A stretch of 64,000 nucleotides of DNA from Paenibacillus auburnensis (GCF_927798115.1 NZ_CAKMMG010000002.1:124001-188000), one strand, 5' to 3'. Numbered from the stretch's first letter, positions 25,668 to 35,009 are shown. Notes: generated from the letters alone by a model not told the origin. Numbers and translations: made by a program.

Positions 25668-26879
25668 ATGCGTTGTTTAAGGTGTATTCTTCTACTACCT
25701 ATTCTTGTATTACTGGGCACTGGATGCGGAAACCGTACAGAGTTAAATGAATTAGGCATCACAGCAGCTACAGGTTTTGACGGTGGAACTGGAAATTGGA
25801 CAATTACCTACCAAATCATTAATCCATCCGCACTCTCCAATAGCAGCGGAGCCTCAGGCGCCGGCGGTTCACAATCTCCGGTTCATACCTTCAGCACACA
25901 AGGCAAAACAATAAGAGCAGCTGTGGCTGTAAGTAATCTGGAAAATCCGAGAAGACTTTATTTCGCCCACAACAACGTAGTGCTGATTGGTAAAAAAACT
26001 GCGGAGCAGGGAATCGATGAGATATTTGATAATTACTACCGTAATCCGGATGCACGGGAAACGGTGAGGGTGGTTATCGTCGAAGGTGAAGCACGGGATT
26101 TTTTGAAAAAGCTAAATCCGCCGGAAAAGATTCCCGGACAGGCACTTTCTGAAATCTTGCAAAAAAACACTCAATTCGTATCCTTTTACCCTTCCATTAC
26201 AATGCATGAGCTGGCACTAAAAATCACTTCGGACAGCGAAGCTGCCGGGGTTCCGACATTGGCACTAAGGGGAGAAGAGGATGTAAAAATGAATTCTACA
26301 GATATTTTCAATCAAACCTCTACAAAAGGCAAAGTGAAGGTATCTGGCTTATCGGTGTTCCGGAAAACCAAAATGATAGATGTAATTCACCAGAAAGAGA
26401 GCCTAGGAATTTCCTGGCTGACCAATCAGATTGATTTGACAACATTAAGTACCCTGGATAGCCAGTCCAAACAATCGGCAATTCTTATCCGGAAAGCCAA
26501 AGTCAAGGTATCCCCTATACTAAATAAAGATAATAATTTCACTTTAATGGTAAATGCTAAAGTCAGTGGCGAGCTACTGGCAACCCTCTCTAAGGAGGAC
26601 ATAACATCACTGTATGGTCTGGATAAGTTACAAACCCAAGCTGAGGAGCTAATCGAAGCTCAAATGAGAGAAGGGTGGAAATATGTTCAGCGGATGAATA
26701 TTGACCTTATCGGGATCGCTGACAAAATTCACAGAAAATATCCAAAAGAATGGAAAAAGATAAAAAAATCCTGGCCCGGGGAGTTAGCTAATGTGAATCT
26801 GCAAATCCATGTAGATGTAAATATTAAACGGGTAGGTCTTCTGCAAAACTCCTTTGTTGATTTACTTAAGTCTGAATAA
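25668..26879 (+). CDS. Ger(x)C family germination lipoprotein
   Basis: 403 residues. C-subunit of the germinant receptor. Signal peptide with a lipobox-like LLGTGC (Cys20) predicts lipidation and anchoring on the outer face of the inner spore membrane. Conserved segments: GCGNRTELNELGITAATGFD, RRLYFAHNNVVLIG, NPDARETVRVVIVEG and the C-terminal WKKIKKSWP domain. Start: ATG at 25668, just after AGAGGTGAT; a GTG at 25659 overlaps that site and is rejected. The lipobox has Gly at -3, which is less common. Confidence 0.9.
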   Translation: MRCLRCILLLPILVLLGTGCGNRTELNELGITAATGFDGGTGNWTITYQIINPSALSNSSGASGAGGSQSPVHTFSTQGKTIRAAVAVSNLENPRRLYFAHNNVVLIGKKTAEQGIDEIFDNYYRNPDARETVRVVIVEGEARDFLKKLNPPEKIPGQALSEILQKNTQFVSFYPSITMHELALKITSDSEAAGVPTLALRGEEDVKMNSTDIFNQTSTKGKVKVSGLSVFRKTKMIDVIHQKESLGISWLTNQIDLTTLSTLDSQSKQSAILIRKAKVKVSPILNKDNNFTLMVNAKVSGELLATLSKEDITSLYGLDKLQTQAEELIEAQMREGWKYVQRMNIDLIGIADKIHRKYPKEWKKIKKSWPGELANVNLQIHVDVNIKRVGLLQNSFVDLLKSE

Positions 26880-26919
26880 TTAATGAAGTCCAATAAGCAT
26901 TAAGGGGGGAGTTACAGTT

Positions 26920-28014
26920 ATGGGGAAACATACCTTACGCGTTTCAGAATTGGTGATATGTTTGTCCCTATTCGAGATAGGAAGTACGACTTTATTCTTT
27001 ATGGGCAGTGAAGCAAAGCAGGATGCCTGGCTGGCAATGCTCATCGGGGCCTTAGCCGGTCTAATCCTGCTTATTCTTCATTTGTCCATATACAGACAGG
27101 AGCCGAATCTGGATTTGTTCCAGCTTTTCCGGAGATATACGGGGAAGTACATGGGTTCCCTTCTAAATTTCATGTTTGTAGGTTACTTCGCTTATGAGAC
27201 CTCAAGAAATGTTCGCGATTTAGGAGAGGTCACTTTGCTGACCCTGCTGACCCGGACTCCATTATGGATTGTTTCCTTAATTGCTATCCTTGTGGTGGCA
27301 AATACGGTGCGTTACGGATATAAGGTGTTCTTTTTGATATGTGTAATTCTGTTCCCTGGCATGGTGGTTGGGTATGCAATAATCAGTATTTTATTTCCGG
27401 CTACCGGACTCCTTCATTTGGAGTTTTTTCTCCCGATTCTGGAAAACGGCTGGATGCCGGTGTTTAAAGCCGCTATACCGGAGATTGTATCTTTCCCCTT
27501 TGGACAAGTTGTTTTATTTCTTGTCTTTTATCCGCATGCGCGGAGAGCAAAAAATTTACCCAAAGCCGTAATAACGGTTTACCTTCTTACTGCACTAGCA
27601 CTGACCTTCCTGAATCAATTAATCGTGTTGGTAATGGGTCATAAATTAGCATCATTTAGTACGCTTCCATTACTTCAATCCGTGCAATTAATTAGACTAA
27701 CAGAGGTGTTTGAACGTACGGATGCTCTTTTTATCTTACTGTTTTTCCTGGGTTTAGGCATTAAAATGGCCGCGTTTTTCACTGGTGCAGTCATCGGACT
27801 CGAAAGAATCACTGGGGTTTCCTTTAAAACGTGGGTTTTCCCTATGGGTGCTGTTATCTATGGGGTTTCATTTTTATCTCCCAATTACACCCACCACATT
27901 ATCGTAGGACGTGATATAACCTTGAATACATCCTCGCCCTTTTTTCAAATAGTGCTGCCGCTAGTATTATTTATCATAATGAAAATAAAACGTGCCCCGG
28001 ACAATACAGCCTGA
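26920..28014 (+). CDS. Spore germination permease, GerB subunit family
   Basis: 364 residues and about ten membrane helices, the APC-type permease that forms the B-subunit of a germinant receptor and binds the germinant. Family marks: ELVICLSLFEIGSTTLFFMG at the N-terminus, YFAYETSRNVRDLGEVTLLTLL, FPFGQVVLFLVFYP and FLGLGIKMAAFFTGAVIGLE. ATG preceded by AAGGGGGGAG. It follows gerC by 40 bp. The germinant cannot be inferred. Order A-C-B differs from the A-B-C of B. subtilis gerA. Confidence 0.9.
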   Translation: MGKHTLRVSELVICLSLFEIGSTTLFFMGSEAKQDAWLAMLIGALAGLILLILHLSIYRQEPNLDLFQLFRRYTGKYMGSLLNFMFVGYFAYETSRNVRDLGEVTLLTLLTRTPLWIVSLIAILVVANTVRYGYKVFFLICVILFPGMVVGYAIISILFPATGLLHLEFFLPILENGWMPVFKAAIPEIVSFPFGQVVLFLVFYPHARRAKNLPKAVITVYLLTALALTFLNQLIVLVMGHKLASFSTLPLLQSVQLIRLTEVFERTDALFILLFFLGLGIKMAAFFTGAVIGLERITGVSFKTWVFPMGAVIYGVSFLSPNYTHHIIVGRDITLNTSSPFFQIVLPLVLFIIMKIKRAPDNTA

Positions 28015-28048
28015 AAACACCTGCCGCTTCTCACACGACAGGTGTCAG
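28015..28048 (+). terminator. Weak hairpin after the ger operon
   Basis: ACACCTG (28017-28023) pairs with CAGGTGT (28039-28045). There is no T-run. Confidence 0.35.
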
Positions 28049-28195
28049 GGTTACATTCTCTTTGCCTGAGTCAATTTCAGTTTCTTAACCAGCGGTTTGA
28101 TGGATAATCCTTGTAAAGGGAATCTCCATACTTTCCACACACTTTCCCCCTATACTAACTTTGTAGTAATAATATTGGATGGGGGAAATGAACGA

Positions 28196-28690
28196 ATGAA
28201 CATGACACATTACATGTCCCTTTTGATGGACAACCAGCCATGGAATCTGATCATATTTATGGCAATCCCGGTCATTTTTGCAGAGACCATTACGGTAACC
28301 GAGTTTTTTATTCTTTTCAACAAAAATGTCAAAGGCAGCCTGCGAACTTTTAACCGGATCTGCAGCATTTTGGCCGGTCTGTACTTTACAGGAGTGTTCC
28401 TATATCTGTTCCCGACCGCTTTTGTCCCTCTGACCGTAAATGGGGAATGGCATACCTGGGTAGATGTAGTCGCTGTAGGATTCTATTTGAGCGGTGTAAT
28501 CTTCCTGCTGCCTCTAGCTCTGCTGGACCTTGGCCTTATCGGACGTAAGCGTACGGAGGAAGAAAAGTTGAAACTTCACTTTATTCTTGTCAGCGGATTC
28601 CTGGTCGTTGCACACATCGCAATGATCTTCGGAATGGTTAATCCCGAGATTGTAAACAGCATGGGCGGTATGAGTGGAATGACTCATTAA
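28196..28690 (+). CDS. Four-helix membrane protein with a Met-rich tail
   Basis: 164 residues. Four hydrophobic segments (WNLIIFMAIPVIFAETITVT, ICSILAGLYFTGVFLYLF, VVAVGFYLSGVIFLLPLALL, FILVSGFLVVAHIAMIFGMV). The protein ends NSMGGMSGMTH, a Met/His motif of the sort seen in copper-handling proteins; the metal idea is inference. I believe it belongs to a permease-like family of unknown function. Start: ATG at 28196 with GGGGGAA upstream; earlier in-frame starts give a non-membrane leader across TATACT-like sequence. It converges on the small protein gene at 28778. Confidence 0.7.
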   Translation: MNMTHYMSLLMDNQPWNLIIFMAIPVIFAETITVTEFFILFNKNVKGSLRTFNRICSILAGLYFTGVFLYLFPTAFVPLTVNGEWHTWVDVVAVGFYLSGVIFLLPLALLDLGLIGRKRTEEEKLKLHFILVSGFLVVAHIAMIFGMVNPEIVNSMGGMSGMTH

Positions 28691-28701
28691 CAGTAAGATG
28701 C

Positions 28702-28736
28702 AAAAGACTCCGGAGATAATCTTCGGAGTCTTTTTT
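28702..28736 (+). terminator. Terminator of the four-helix membrane protein gene
   Basis: AAGACTCCG pairs with CGGAGTCTT around a 10-nt loop; TTTTTT follows. Confidence 0.9.
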
Positions 28737-28777
28737 CTGTTCTTTAAATCTTGTATTACCTCCATCAATTGTGATTT

Positions 28778-28984
28778 TTATTTTTTTGATCTTCTATTCA
28801 GCTTGAGTACTCTCAGCACCAGGAACAGAACTACCGCGATAAGTACTACACAGATCAGCAATGTTTTCACCATATTGCCGAAATGGAGCAGGGAGTCGCT
28901 TTGGAAAGAAACAGCTGACAGGGTCATACACATCACACCTATTCCCATAAAGAAAAAGGCTATAAGCCATTCTATTTTCTTCAT
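28778..28984 (-). CDS. Small membrane protein downstream of a histidine kinase
   Basis: 68 residues with two helices (WLIAFFFMGIGVMCMTLSAV, MVKTLLICVVLIAVVLFLVL) and a basic tail (LKLNRRSKK). The ATG overlaps the kinase stop as ATGA, so it is coupled to the kinase and is the third gene of the two-component operon. Small membrane proteins in this place often modulate the sensor; that is inference. Family not recognised. Confidence 0.7.
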   Translation of the reverse strand: MKKIEWLIAFFFMGIGVMCMTLSAVSFQSDSLLHFGNMVKTLLICVVLIAVVLFLVLRVLKLNRRSKK

Positions 28985-30390
28985 TTGCTGTGTCCCCCCT
29001 GGTCCGGTTGCCGCGGAAAGTGAACTTCAAATCGGGTTCCTCCACCTAGCCTGCTGGTAACCTTTATACTTCCGCCTTGCAGCTCGGCCAGCTTTTTAAC
29101 GATGGACAGTCCTAATCCGGTTCCCCCGAATTGACGGGCACGGGATTTCTCCACTCTATAGAACCGTTCAAAAATATACGGCAGGTCTTCCTCGGGAATC
29201 CCTATTCCCGTATCTTCAACGCTTAGGATTACGGAGGTTCCGGAGTACTCCAGACCCGCTTGGATACTCCCCTTCTCTGTATAACGGATCGCATTCTCGA
29301 GCAAGTTCAAGACAATCTGCTCCATCCGTTTACCATCCCCGCGGACCAGTGTAACAGGGCCAGAGGATTCGAACGACAAGTTCAACCCTTTTTCCTTTGC
29401 CTTCAATTTAACTTTTTGAACAGCCTGTTCAGTCAGGTCAGAGAGGTTGAGCTCTTCTACCAGAAGGGTTATCTTCCCTTCTTCCATTTTGGCCAGATCG
29501 AACACATCATCAACCAAATGCTGCAGCCGGACCGCCTCCTGATAAATAATATCCAGGTATCGATCCTTCTCTTCCTCCGTCTCATAAAGGTGATCCTTAA
29601 CCACTCTGGAGTACCCTTCCAGATAGGTGATGGGTGTCCGCAGGTCATGCGAAATGTTGGAGAACAGCTCTTGCCGGCTATCCCGGTAATGCTGAAGATC
29701 GGCCGCCAAATCATTGATGGCCTCAGCCAAGCTGCCCAGTTCATCCCTGCTTGTGATCTCAAGGCGGGTTTCCAGTTCGCCTACGGCAATTTTCCGTGTT
29801 GCCTTTTGCATTTGCAGAAGCGGACGGGACAAGACTTGCGCGATAATCCATGTAATTCCCATGGCCAGCAAGAAAGCCCCCATTCCGGATAATATCAATA
29901 AGTTCCTTACCCCGGATAAGGATTGCTCCATTTGTTCCGTAGAGGCCATTACATAAAGGGCTGAGGTAATCACACCACCTTTAGTGATCGGCTGGCCGGA
30001 AACAAAGTAACGATGACCTTCCGGGTCTTTATACATCAAGCTAACGATTTTACCGCCAAAAATCTTGTCGAGGTCCGAACTTCGGATAAACGACCGGTCG
30101 GCCGAATCATGAACACCGGAGTGCAGATTTACGGTTCCATTGCCCAGAATATTAAAGATACTGACATTCGAAAACTCCGCAAAGGTCATCATGGTCTGCT
30201 CAGAGGTGACATCGGTTGCATTCGCCATGACCGTAAAGTGTGAGGCAATCTCTTCCGTTTCTTTTCGCATTTCGGCAGTATAAAAATTCGTGAACATTTT
30301 ATCGATGGCAAAACCCAGGAATAACAACACAATCAGGAATACAGTGATGATCACTGAGCCGAGTTTGATCCCAATCCGGTTATTTCTCAT
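28981..30390 (-). CDS. Sensor histidine kinase with HAMP domain
   Basis: 469 residues. TM1 (about 11-30), an extracellular domain (about 31-160), TM2 (about 163-185), HAMP (about 186-238), then HisKA with FSNISHDLRTPITYLEG (phospho-acceptor His248) and HATPase_c with NLLENAIRYTEKG (N box), SVEDTGIGIPEEDLPYIFERFYRVEKSR and FGGTGLGLSIVKKL. All catalytic boxes are intact. The extracellular part has no clear ligand motif. It starts inside the 3' end of the response regulator gene (11-bp overlap). Confidence 0.92.
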   Translation of the reverse strand: MRNNRIGIKLGSVIITVFLIVLLFLGFAIDKMFTNFYTAEMRKETEEIASHFTVMANATDVTSEQTMMTFAEFSNVSIFNILGNGTVNLHSGVHDSADRSFIRSSDLDKIFGGKIVSLMYKDPEGHRYFVSGQPITKGGVITSALYVMASTEQMEQSLSGVRNLLILSGMGAFLLAMGITWIIAQVLSRPLLQMQKATRKIAVGELETRLEITSRDELGSLAEAINDLAADLQHYRDSRQELFSNISHDLRTPITYLEGYSRVVKDHLYETEEEKDRYLDIIYQEAVRLQHLVDDVFDLAKMEEGKITLLVEELNLSDLTEQAVQKVKLKAKEKGLNLSFESSGPVTLVRGDGKRMEQIVLNLLENAIRYTEKGSIQAGLEYSGTSVILSVEDTGIGIPEEDLPYIFERFYRVEKSRARQFGGTGLGLSIVKKLAELQGGSIKVTSRLGGGTRFEVHFPRQPDQGGHSK

Positions 30391-31096
30391 CCTGATGCTC
30401 AGCCGCTTGAAATTTATAGCCTACTCCCCATACGGTTTGAATCGGGTTATAACTCATTCCGGCCCGCTGCAGTTTCTCACGAATATTCTTAATATGCGTA
30501 TCCACCACCCGGATTTCACCCTCATAATCATAACCCCAGACCCGTTCTACCAGCTCCTCCCGGTTGAAAGCACGCTGCTTGCTCTGGGCTAACATCATAA
30601 GAAGATCAAATTCCTTTTGGGTAAAGTCTACAGAACCCTCTTGAATGCGGACCTCCCGGGCATCCGGAAAAATGTTCAGCTCGGGGAAATCCAGCACCCT
30701 TTGAGGAGGCTGCATCCCCTGTGTGATTGTAGACCTGCGGATTAACGAATAGATTCTGGCCAATAACTCTTCAGGTTCAAAGGGCTTCGTTAAATAATCA
30801 TCTGCGCCTACCCCAAGTCCATGGATTTTGTCTTTGGTTTCTGTGCGTGCCGTCAGCATCAGAATAGGGATGTTCCCGGTTTCTCTTACGGCCTTACAGA
30901 CTTGCCAGCCATCCATATCAGGCATCATTACATCCAGCAATATGATATCAAAGGAGTGTTTCTGAATCATAGACAGTGCTTCATGGCCCGTTGCAGCTTC
31001 CTGAATCCGAAAACCTTCCTTCATCAGATAAATGCGCAGCAGATTCCTCATATTCCACTCATCATCTACGATTAATACCTGTAGTTTAGACATCAT
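30380..31096 (-). CDS. OmpR/PhoB-family response regulator
   Basis: 238 residues. Receiver domain with the acidic pair DDE (11-13), phospho-acceptor Asp55 in LLDVMMPD, the conserved Thr (LMLTAR) and Lys (DDYLTKPF). A winged helix domain follows (QKEFDLLMMLAQSKQRAFNREELVERVWG and RVVDTHIKNIREKL). ATG with GGAG upstream. First gene of the operon with the kinase and a small membrane protein. Targets are unknown; the flanking membrane protein (28196) and CWB2 lipoprotein (31282) are candidates. Confidence 0.93.
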   Translation of the reverse strand: MMSKLQVLIVDDEWNMRNLLRIYLMKEGFRIQEAATGHEALSMIQKHSFDIILLDVMMPDMDGWQVCKAVRETGNIPILMLTARTETKDKIHGLGVGADDYLTKPFEPEELLARIYSLIRRSTITQGMQPPQRVLDFPELNIFPDAREVRIQEGSVDFTQKEFDLLMMLAQSKQRAFNREELVERVWGYDYEGEIRVVDTHIKNIREKLQRAGMSYNPIQTVWGVGYKFQAAEHQDEK

Positions 31097-31196
31097 CCAC
31101 CTGCTCCATTTTTTTATGACTTAACTGTTTCCCAGCTGGTACCCTACCTACATTGTACGGACAGAATGTGTAGAAACGATGTAACCATGGGTATAC

Positions 31197-31246
31197 CAAA
31201 AACAGGCCGGATACCGGGGCTTGACCGGTGCCAGCCTGTTTATTTT
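31197..31246 (-). terminator. Terminator of the CWB2 lipoprotein gene
   Basis: AAACAGGC pairs with GCCTGTTT, with an inner CCGGT/ACCGG helix; TTTTT follows on the minus strand. Confidence 0.85.
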
Positions 31247-31281
31247 ACATCAAGAACCCGGGTTCAATCTACGATTGGCCA

Positions 31282-32472
31282 CTAATGGCCGGCATGCGGG
31301 TTCCCGCCTGATGCGGGGGAAATTTCAAGCATATCATCGATTTCACTCTGGGCAGCAGCAGAAATTGTATCTTTGCCGCCGGTTACCCAGGCATGATTAT
31401 AGGGACCTTCTGCAGGTGACTTCTGGAACTTCGGTTGGACATTCATCAAATACTCCATCACGGAATCCGGCAGTCCATCCTTTTCTGTGAAAATCAGCGG
31501 GGCATGCTTGCCCACGTGACTAAACGGAGCAGCAGCGATTGCGAGCATTGTTGAATCTGTGGTCAGAAACGAGAAGTTATGTCCCGCCGTAGTGATTCCC
31601 CAGCCAAAATCATTGCTGGTATCTTTATACTGGGCAAAAGCGATCGCATTTGCATATGGATTTTTGCCGGCAATCCGGGTTACCGTTCCATAAGCTGTTA
31701 ATTCATCCTCAACTTTAGCGGATATGACCGATTCCGGACCCAGGACATAGATCGTCGCCTTTCCTTCGCGCTTATTCAGGGCTTCCACTGTAGCAGCCGG
31801 GATTTCGTCCTTCTTCACATAGAGCAATGGTTCAGGCATGTGGGCGATCCAATTTACAGCAGGCAATGTATATTCAGGACTGTCCATAGACCCGACTATT
31901 ACGGCCTGTGGAAGCTCACCTGCAGCTTTTGCATAATAGGCATCAATAGCCTCTGCTATAGCTGCCGGCTCGTCCCCTTCTATCTTATCGATCTTCATAT
32001 CCAAGTTGTTCAATTGCTCTTCAACGCTAGACGCTACCGGCCCTACTATAACAATCTGAATATTTTCATTCCCTTCAGCACCCAGCGGATTCAGCCGTTT
32101 AAGCTCTTCTAATGTCACAGGAGGAACACTCTCTTTGTCAAAAAAGAGAACCGGCCCGTTGCTGGGATGATGAATCAGATCCGTGCTTGCCGCCGAAATC
32201 TGCCAGTTGTTCACATCGGTCAGAACTACGCTTGAGGGCCTGTTATTATCAGTCTCTGCCGTCCAAAGTGTGCGGGAGATCAGAACGGCTGCCTGAACGG
32301 GATCAGACGTATTAATCCTTGTTGTATTTTTTGTGCCAATCCATGGTTCTGTAACCGCAGATTCCGTGGTTAAGTTGGCTGCAGCATTAGAGTTTTTATT
32401 GCCTGCCTGGCATCCGGATAAAGCCGCACTTACTATCAACACTATTGTACCCGTAATTAATATCTTCCTCAT
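31282..32472 (-). CDS. Lipoprotein with cell-wall-binding type 2 (CWB2) repeats
   Basis: 396 residues. Signal peptide with lipobox ALSGC (Cys21) predicts a surface lipoprotein. The rest carries three CWB2-like repeats marked by segments such as VVLTDVNNWQISAASTDLIH, IVIVGPVASSVEEQL, IYVLGPESVISAKVEDEL followed by RIAGKNPYANAIAFAQYKD. In Clostridioides the domain anchors proteins to anionic cell-wall polymer. The end NPHAGH is His-rich. Start: ATG at 32472 with GGAGGTAA; an upstream in-frame start at 32514 adds a non-signal leader. It shares the strand with the two-component operon but is separated by a terminator. Confidence 0.82.
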   Translation of the reverse strand: MRKILITGTIVLIVSAALSGCQAGNKNSNAAANLTTESAVTEPWIGTKNTTRINTSDPVQAAVLISRTLWTAETDNNRPSSVVLTDVNNWQISAASTDLIHHPSNGPVLFFDKESVPPVTLEELKRLNPLGAEGNENIQIVIVGPVASSVEEQLNNLDMKIDKIEGDEPAAIAEAIDAYYAKAAGELPQAVIVGSMDSPEYTLPAVNWIAHMPEPLLYVKKDEIPAATVEALNKREGKATIYVLGPESVISAKVEDELTAYGTVTRIAGKNPYANAIAFAQYKDTSNDFGWGITTAGHNFSFLTTDSTMLAIAAAPFSHVGKHAPLIFTEKDGLPDSVMEYLMNVQPKFQKSPAEGPYNHAWVTGGKDTISAAAQSEIDDMLEISPASGGNPHAGH

Positions 32473-32556
32473 TCTTTTACCTCCAATTTGCAATATTTCA
32501 ATTTTAATAACCATACTTTACCTAAAAGATGTGTGGAAATGATGAAGACAAGCGAG

Positions 32557-32585
32557 TTCTTTTTATGCCCCCATTGGGCTATAAT
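32557..32585 (+). promoter_or_regulatory. Probable promoter of the marR gene
   Basis: TATAAT (32580-32585) is a perfect -10. The -35 at 17 bp is weak (TTCTTT, 32557-32562). A weak promoter with a nearby AT-rich imperfect palindrome (TTATAGTTAAATAA) would suit autoregulation. Confidence 0.5.
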
Positions 32586-32615
32586 TATAGTTAAATAAGC
32601 TTATGGGGTGTACAG

Positions 32616-33083
32616 ATGAACGAAGACAGGTATGACAATGTGGATGGATTGATGGGTGCTTTCCAGCAATTCTCCCGGCTTAATTGGCAAAAAACGACAA
32701 TGTTCGGTCTGAAGCCAAGTGAGATCCGGGTACTGATTACGATCCGCATGAGCAAAAAAAGAACCGGAAAGGATACGCTGACCGTCTCGGAGGTCAGCCG
32801 GCTGCTGCGTGTGACCTCTCCGACCATTACGCAAATGGTCAACAGCCTGCTCAGCCAAGGCTTCGTAGTGCGTACCAGCGACACTCAAGACCGTAGAATC
32901 AGTGTCATCCAGCTGACAGAGAAGGGCGAACTGTTCGCCGATAAAGCGGTCGCAAGGATCCGTGACACGTTCAAAGGGATGATTGATTATTTAGGCGAGG
33001 AAAAAAGTGAACAGCTGATTGAACTGCTGAACGGCGTCCATGCCTATTTTGAGCAGCTTAACGAACAGCCTGATTCCTTATAA
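32616..33083 (+). CDS. MarR family transcriptional regulator
   Basis: 155 residues. Winged helix-turn-helix with LKPSEIRVLITIRMS, DTLTVSEVSRLLRVTSPTIT (recognition helix region), QMVNSLLSQGFVVRTSDTQD and the wing RRISVIQLTEKG, the classical MarR order. Flanking helices form the dimer interface. ATG with GGGGTG. It is monocistronic; the ligand and target are unknown. The divergent CWB2 lipoprotein gene is a possible target. Confidence 0.9.
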   Translation: MNEDRYDNVDGLMGAFQQFSRLNWQKTTMFGLKPSEIRVLITIRMSKKRTGKDTLTVSEVSRLLRVTSPTITQMVNSLLSQGFVVRTSDTQDRRISVIQLTEKGELFADKAVARIRDTFKGMIDYLGEEKSEQLIELLNGVHAYFEQLNEQPDSL

Positions 33084-33091
33084 TCTGTATA

Positions 33092-33127
33092 AAAAAAGCA
33101 CCAAAGCCTAGGCTTTGGTGCTTTTTG
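33092..33127. terminator. Bidirectional terminator between marR and the LTA synthase gene
   Basis: A near-perfect palindrome, AAAAAGCACCAAAGCC with GGCTTTGGTGCTTTTT, with a TA centre. Serves both convergent genes. Confidence 0.9.
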
Positions 33128-33134
33128 TTCGATT

Positions 33135-35009
33135 CTATTGCTGATCCGGACGGTCCGGCAGCTGCAGCAGATAGCTATTGGACAGATTCAGCAGACGCTG
33201 AACGGCCGTAAACTGTGCTTCTGTAGATCCGCCTGGCAGACTAGTGTTATCCAGCAGATTGTAGTTAGTCCCGTCTGCATAAGCATCACCTGTTACATAG
33301 ATGCTCTTATCGTTAATGAAGGAGCCGGTCGGCAGGAAATGTCTGACCGGCAGCAGGTTGCTCTGCTGGTTGAAGAGATCTTCCCCAAAATGCAGCTGAT
33401 TCTGTACCGGCACCCCAAGCAGATTGGCAACGGTCGGCAGGATGTCTACCTGTCCGCCGGTCTGGCCCATTACGGCAGGCAATGCGGCACCCGGCGAATG
33501 GACGATAAACGGAATGTTGAACATATCCGTGTAGCCATAGTCATGGCCGACCAGTTCATTGATCAGGTCCTTTTCACTGCTGCCCAGGGTATACATTGGC
33601 ACGCCCTGGTGGTCACCGTAGAATACGACAAGACTGTCATCCCATAATCCGCTTGTCTTCAGCTCCTCCAGAAATTGCCCCATGGCATAATCCGCATAAT
33701 TCTGGGCAAGGATATAATCACCAAGCAGTGTGCCATCGTAACTTTCAGGAAGCTTCATTTTGTATTTTCCCTCTGGAATCCGGTAAGGATGGTGGGCGCT
33801 CATCGAAATGACCATCGCATAAAACGGCTTCTCCCCGGCATCCATTTTGGCAAGCTGAGGCACTGTCTTCGCGAACAATACTTCGTCCGAAGATCCGAAA
33901 GCAATATGGTCATCATCCCCATAGAATGCCTGATCATAATACTTTTCAAAGCCAATTGCTTTATATAAGTCCTTGCGGTTCCAGAACTCCACACTGTTGG
34001 TATGGAACGTAGCCGTATCATAACCGTTTGCGCTCATAAGCTTCGGCAGACTCGGTACCGCTTTTTTCATATAGGCCGAAGAGGTCGCCGGTTCATTCTT
34101 AGGCACATAAAAAGATGTATTCACAACAAACTCGGCATCCGAGGTCGTACCTTGCCCTGCATTCGTATAGAAATTGTTGAAGTACGTATTTTCTTTGACC
34201 AGCTTATTCAGGTTCGGTGTAATCTCCTGCCCGTCAATGGTCAGCCCGATCAGGAAGTTCTGGAAGGATTCCATCTGCACCACAATCAGATTCTTGCCCT
34301 TGTCGGCTCCAAAATAAAGCGGCGCAGCCGGCTCTGTGATTCCTTTGGTCTCATTAACGGTCTGCTGGGTAATCTCTTTGCTGTCGATCAGTGCCTCGTC
34401 CTCTGTGGTATCGGCAAAAAGAGTATACAGCTCGTAATTGAGAATCCCCATGCTTTCCGCTTTTTTAATCTCGTTCATGCTTGCATGATTGGGCCAGATA
34501 TTAAAGAGGCAGAGACCGATCGAAACGGCGGTAATGACGAGAAGCGCCGGCCGGCTCATGCGGATCGCACCTCTTTCCTTCCATTTAGCAATGTATTTCG
34601 GGCGGAACATAAAGAACAGGAAGAATACAATATCGACAAAAATGAACAAATAATAAGGCGTAATCAGCGAATACGTGCTTTCCCCCACCTTGGTGACTTT
34701 ATCTGCCTGCTGCAGCGCATGGTAGGTTGCAATAACGCCGTAATACTTGTAATACATCAGCACGGCAAAATAAATAACCGTAATCAGCAGATTCGCAATC
34801 ATGTAATACAATATCTTTCGTTTCGATGCCAGCCATTCGATCAGGCTGAATACGATAATGAAGAATGGAATTTCCGTAAACACCATGCTCCAGTTAGGAC
34901 CGTCACTGAATACGACAAACCAGGCCACTGCACTCTTGATAAGCAGTACAAGGCTGAATAGAATAATCGGTCTATTTAACAGATTTGTAAAAGCGGATTT
35001 TTTATTCAT
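33135..35009 (-). CDS. LTA synthase family protein (alkaline-phosphatase-like fold)
   Basis: 624 residues. Five N-terminal membrane helices (about 10-170) are followed by an extracellular sulfatase-like domain. LTA synthases polymerise glycerol phosphate from phosphatidylglycerol into lipoteichoic acid. Seen: LIVVQMESFQNFLIG (metal-binding Glu247), GQGTTSDAEFVVN (nucleophile Thr289 by alignment with the S. aureus GKTSDSEF motif), VVFYGDHQGVP and an SAHHPY segment. So the enzyme looks active. Start: ATG at 35009 with AAGGGG; the GTG at 35021 overlaps that site. It is monocistronic. Confidence 0.9.
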   Translation of the reverse strand: MNKKSAFTNLLNRPIILFSLVLLIKSAVAWFVVFSDGPNWSMVFTEIPFFIIVFSLIEWLASKRKILYYMIANLLITVIYFAVLMYYKYYGVIATYHALQQADKVTKVGESTYSLITPYYLFIFVDIVFFLFFMFRPKYIAKWKERGAIRMSRPALLVITAVSIGLCLFNIWPNHASMNEIKKAESMGILNYELYTLFADTTEDEALIDSKEITQQTVNETKGITEPAAPLYFGADKGKNLIVVQMESFQNFLIGLTIDGQEITPNLNKLVKENTYFNNFYTNAGQGTTSDAEFVVNTSFYVPKNEPATSSAYMKKAVPSLPKLMSANGYDTATFHTNSVEFWNRKDLYKAIGFEKYYDQAFYGDDDHIAFGSSDEVLFAKTVPQLAKMDAGEKPFYAMVISMSAHHPYRIPEGKYKMKLPESYDGTLLGDYILAQNYADYAMGQFLEELKTSGLWDDSLVVFYGDHQGVPMYTLGSSEKDLINELVGHDYGYTDMFNIPFIVHSPGAALPAVMGQTGGQVDILPTVANLLGVPVQNQLHFGEDLFNQQSNLLPVRHFLPTGSFINDKSIYVTGDAYADGTNYNLLDNTSLPGGSTEAQFTAVQRLLNLSNSYLLQLPDRPDQQ

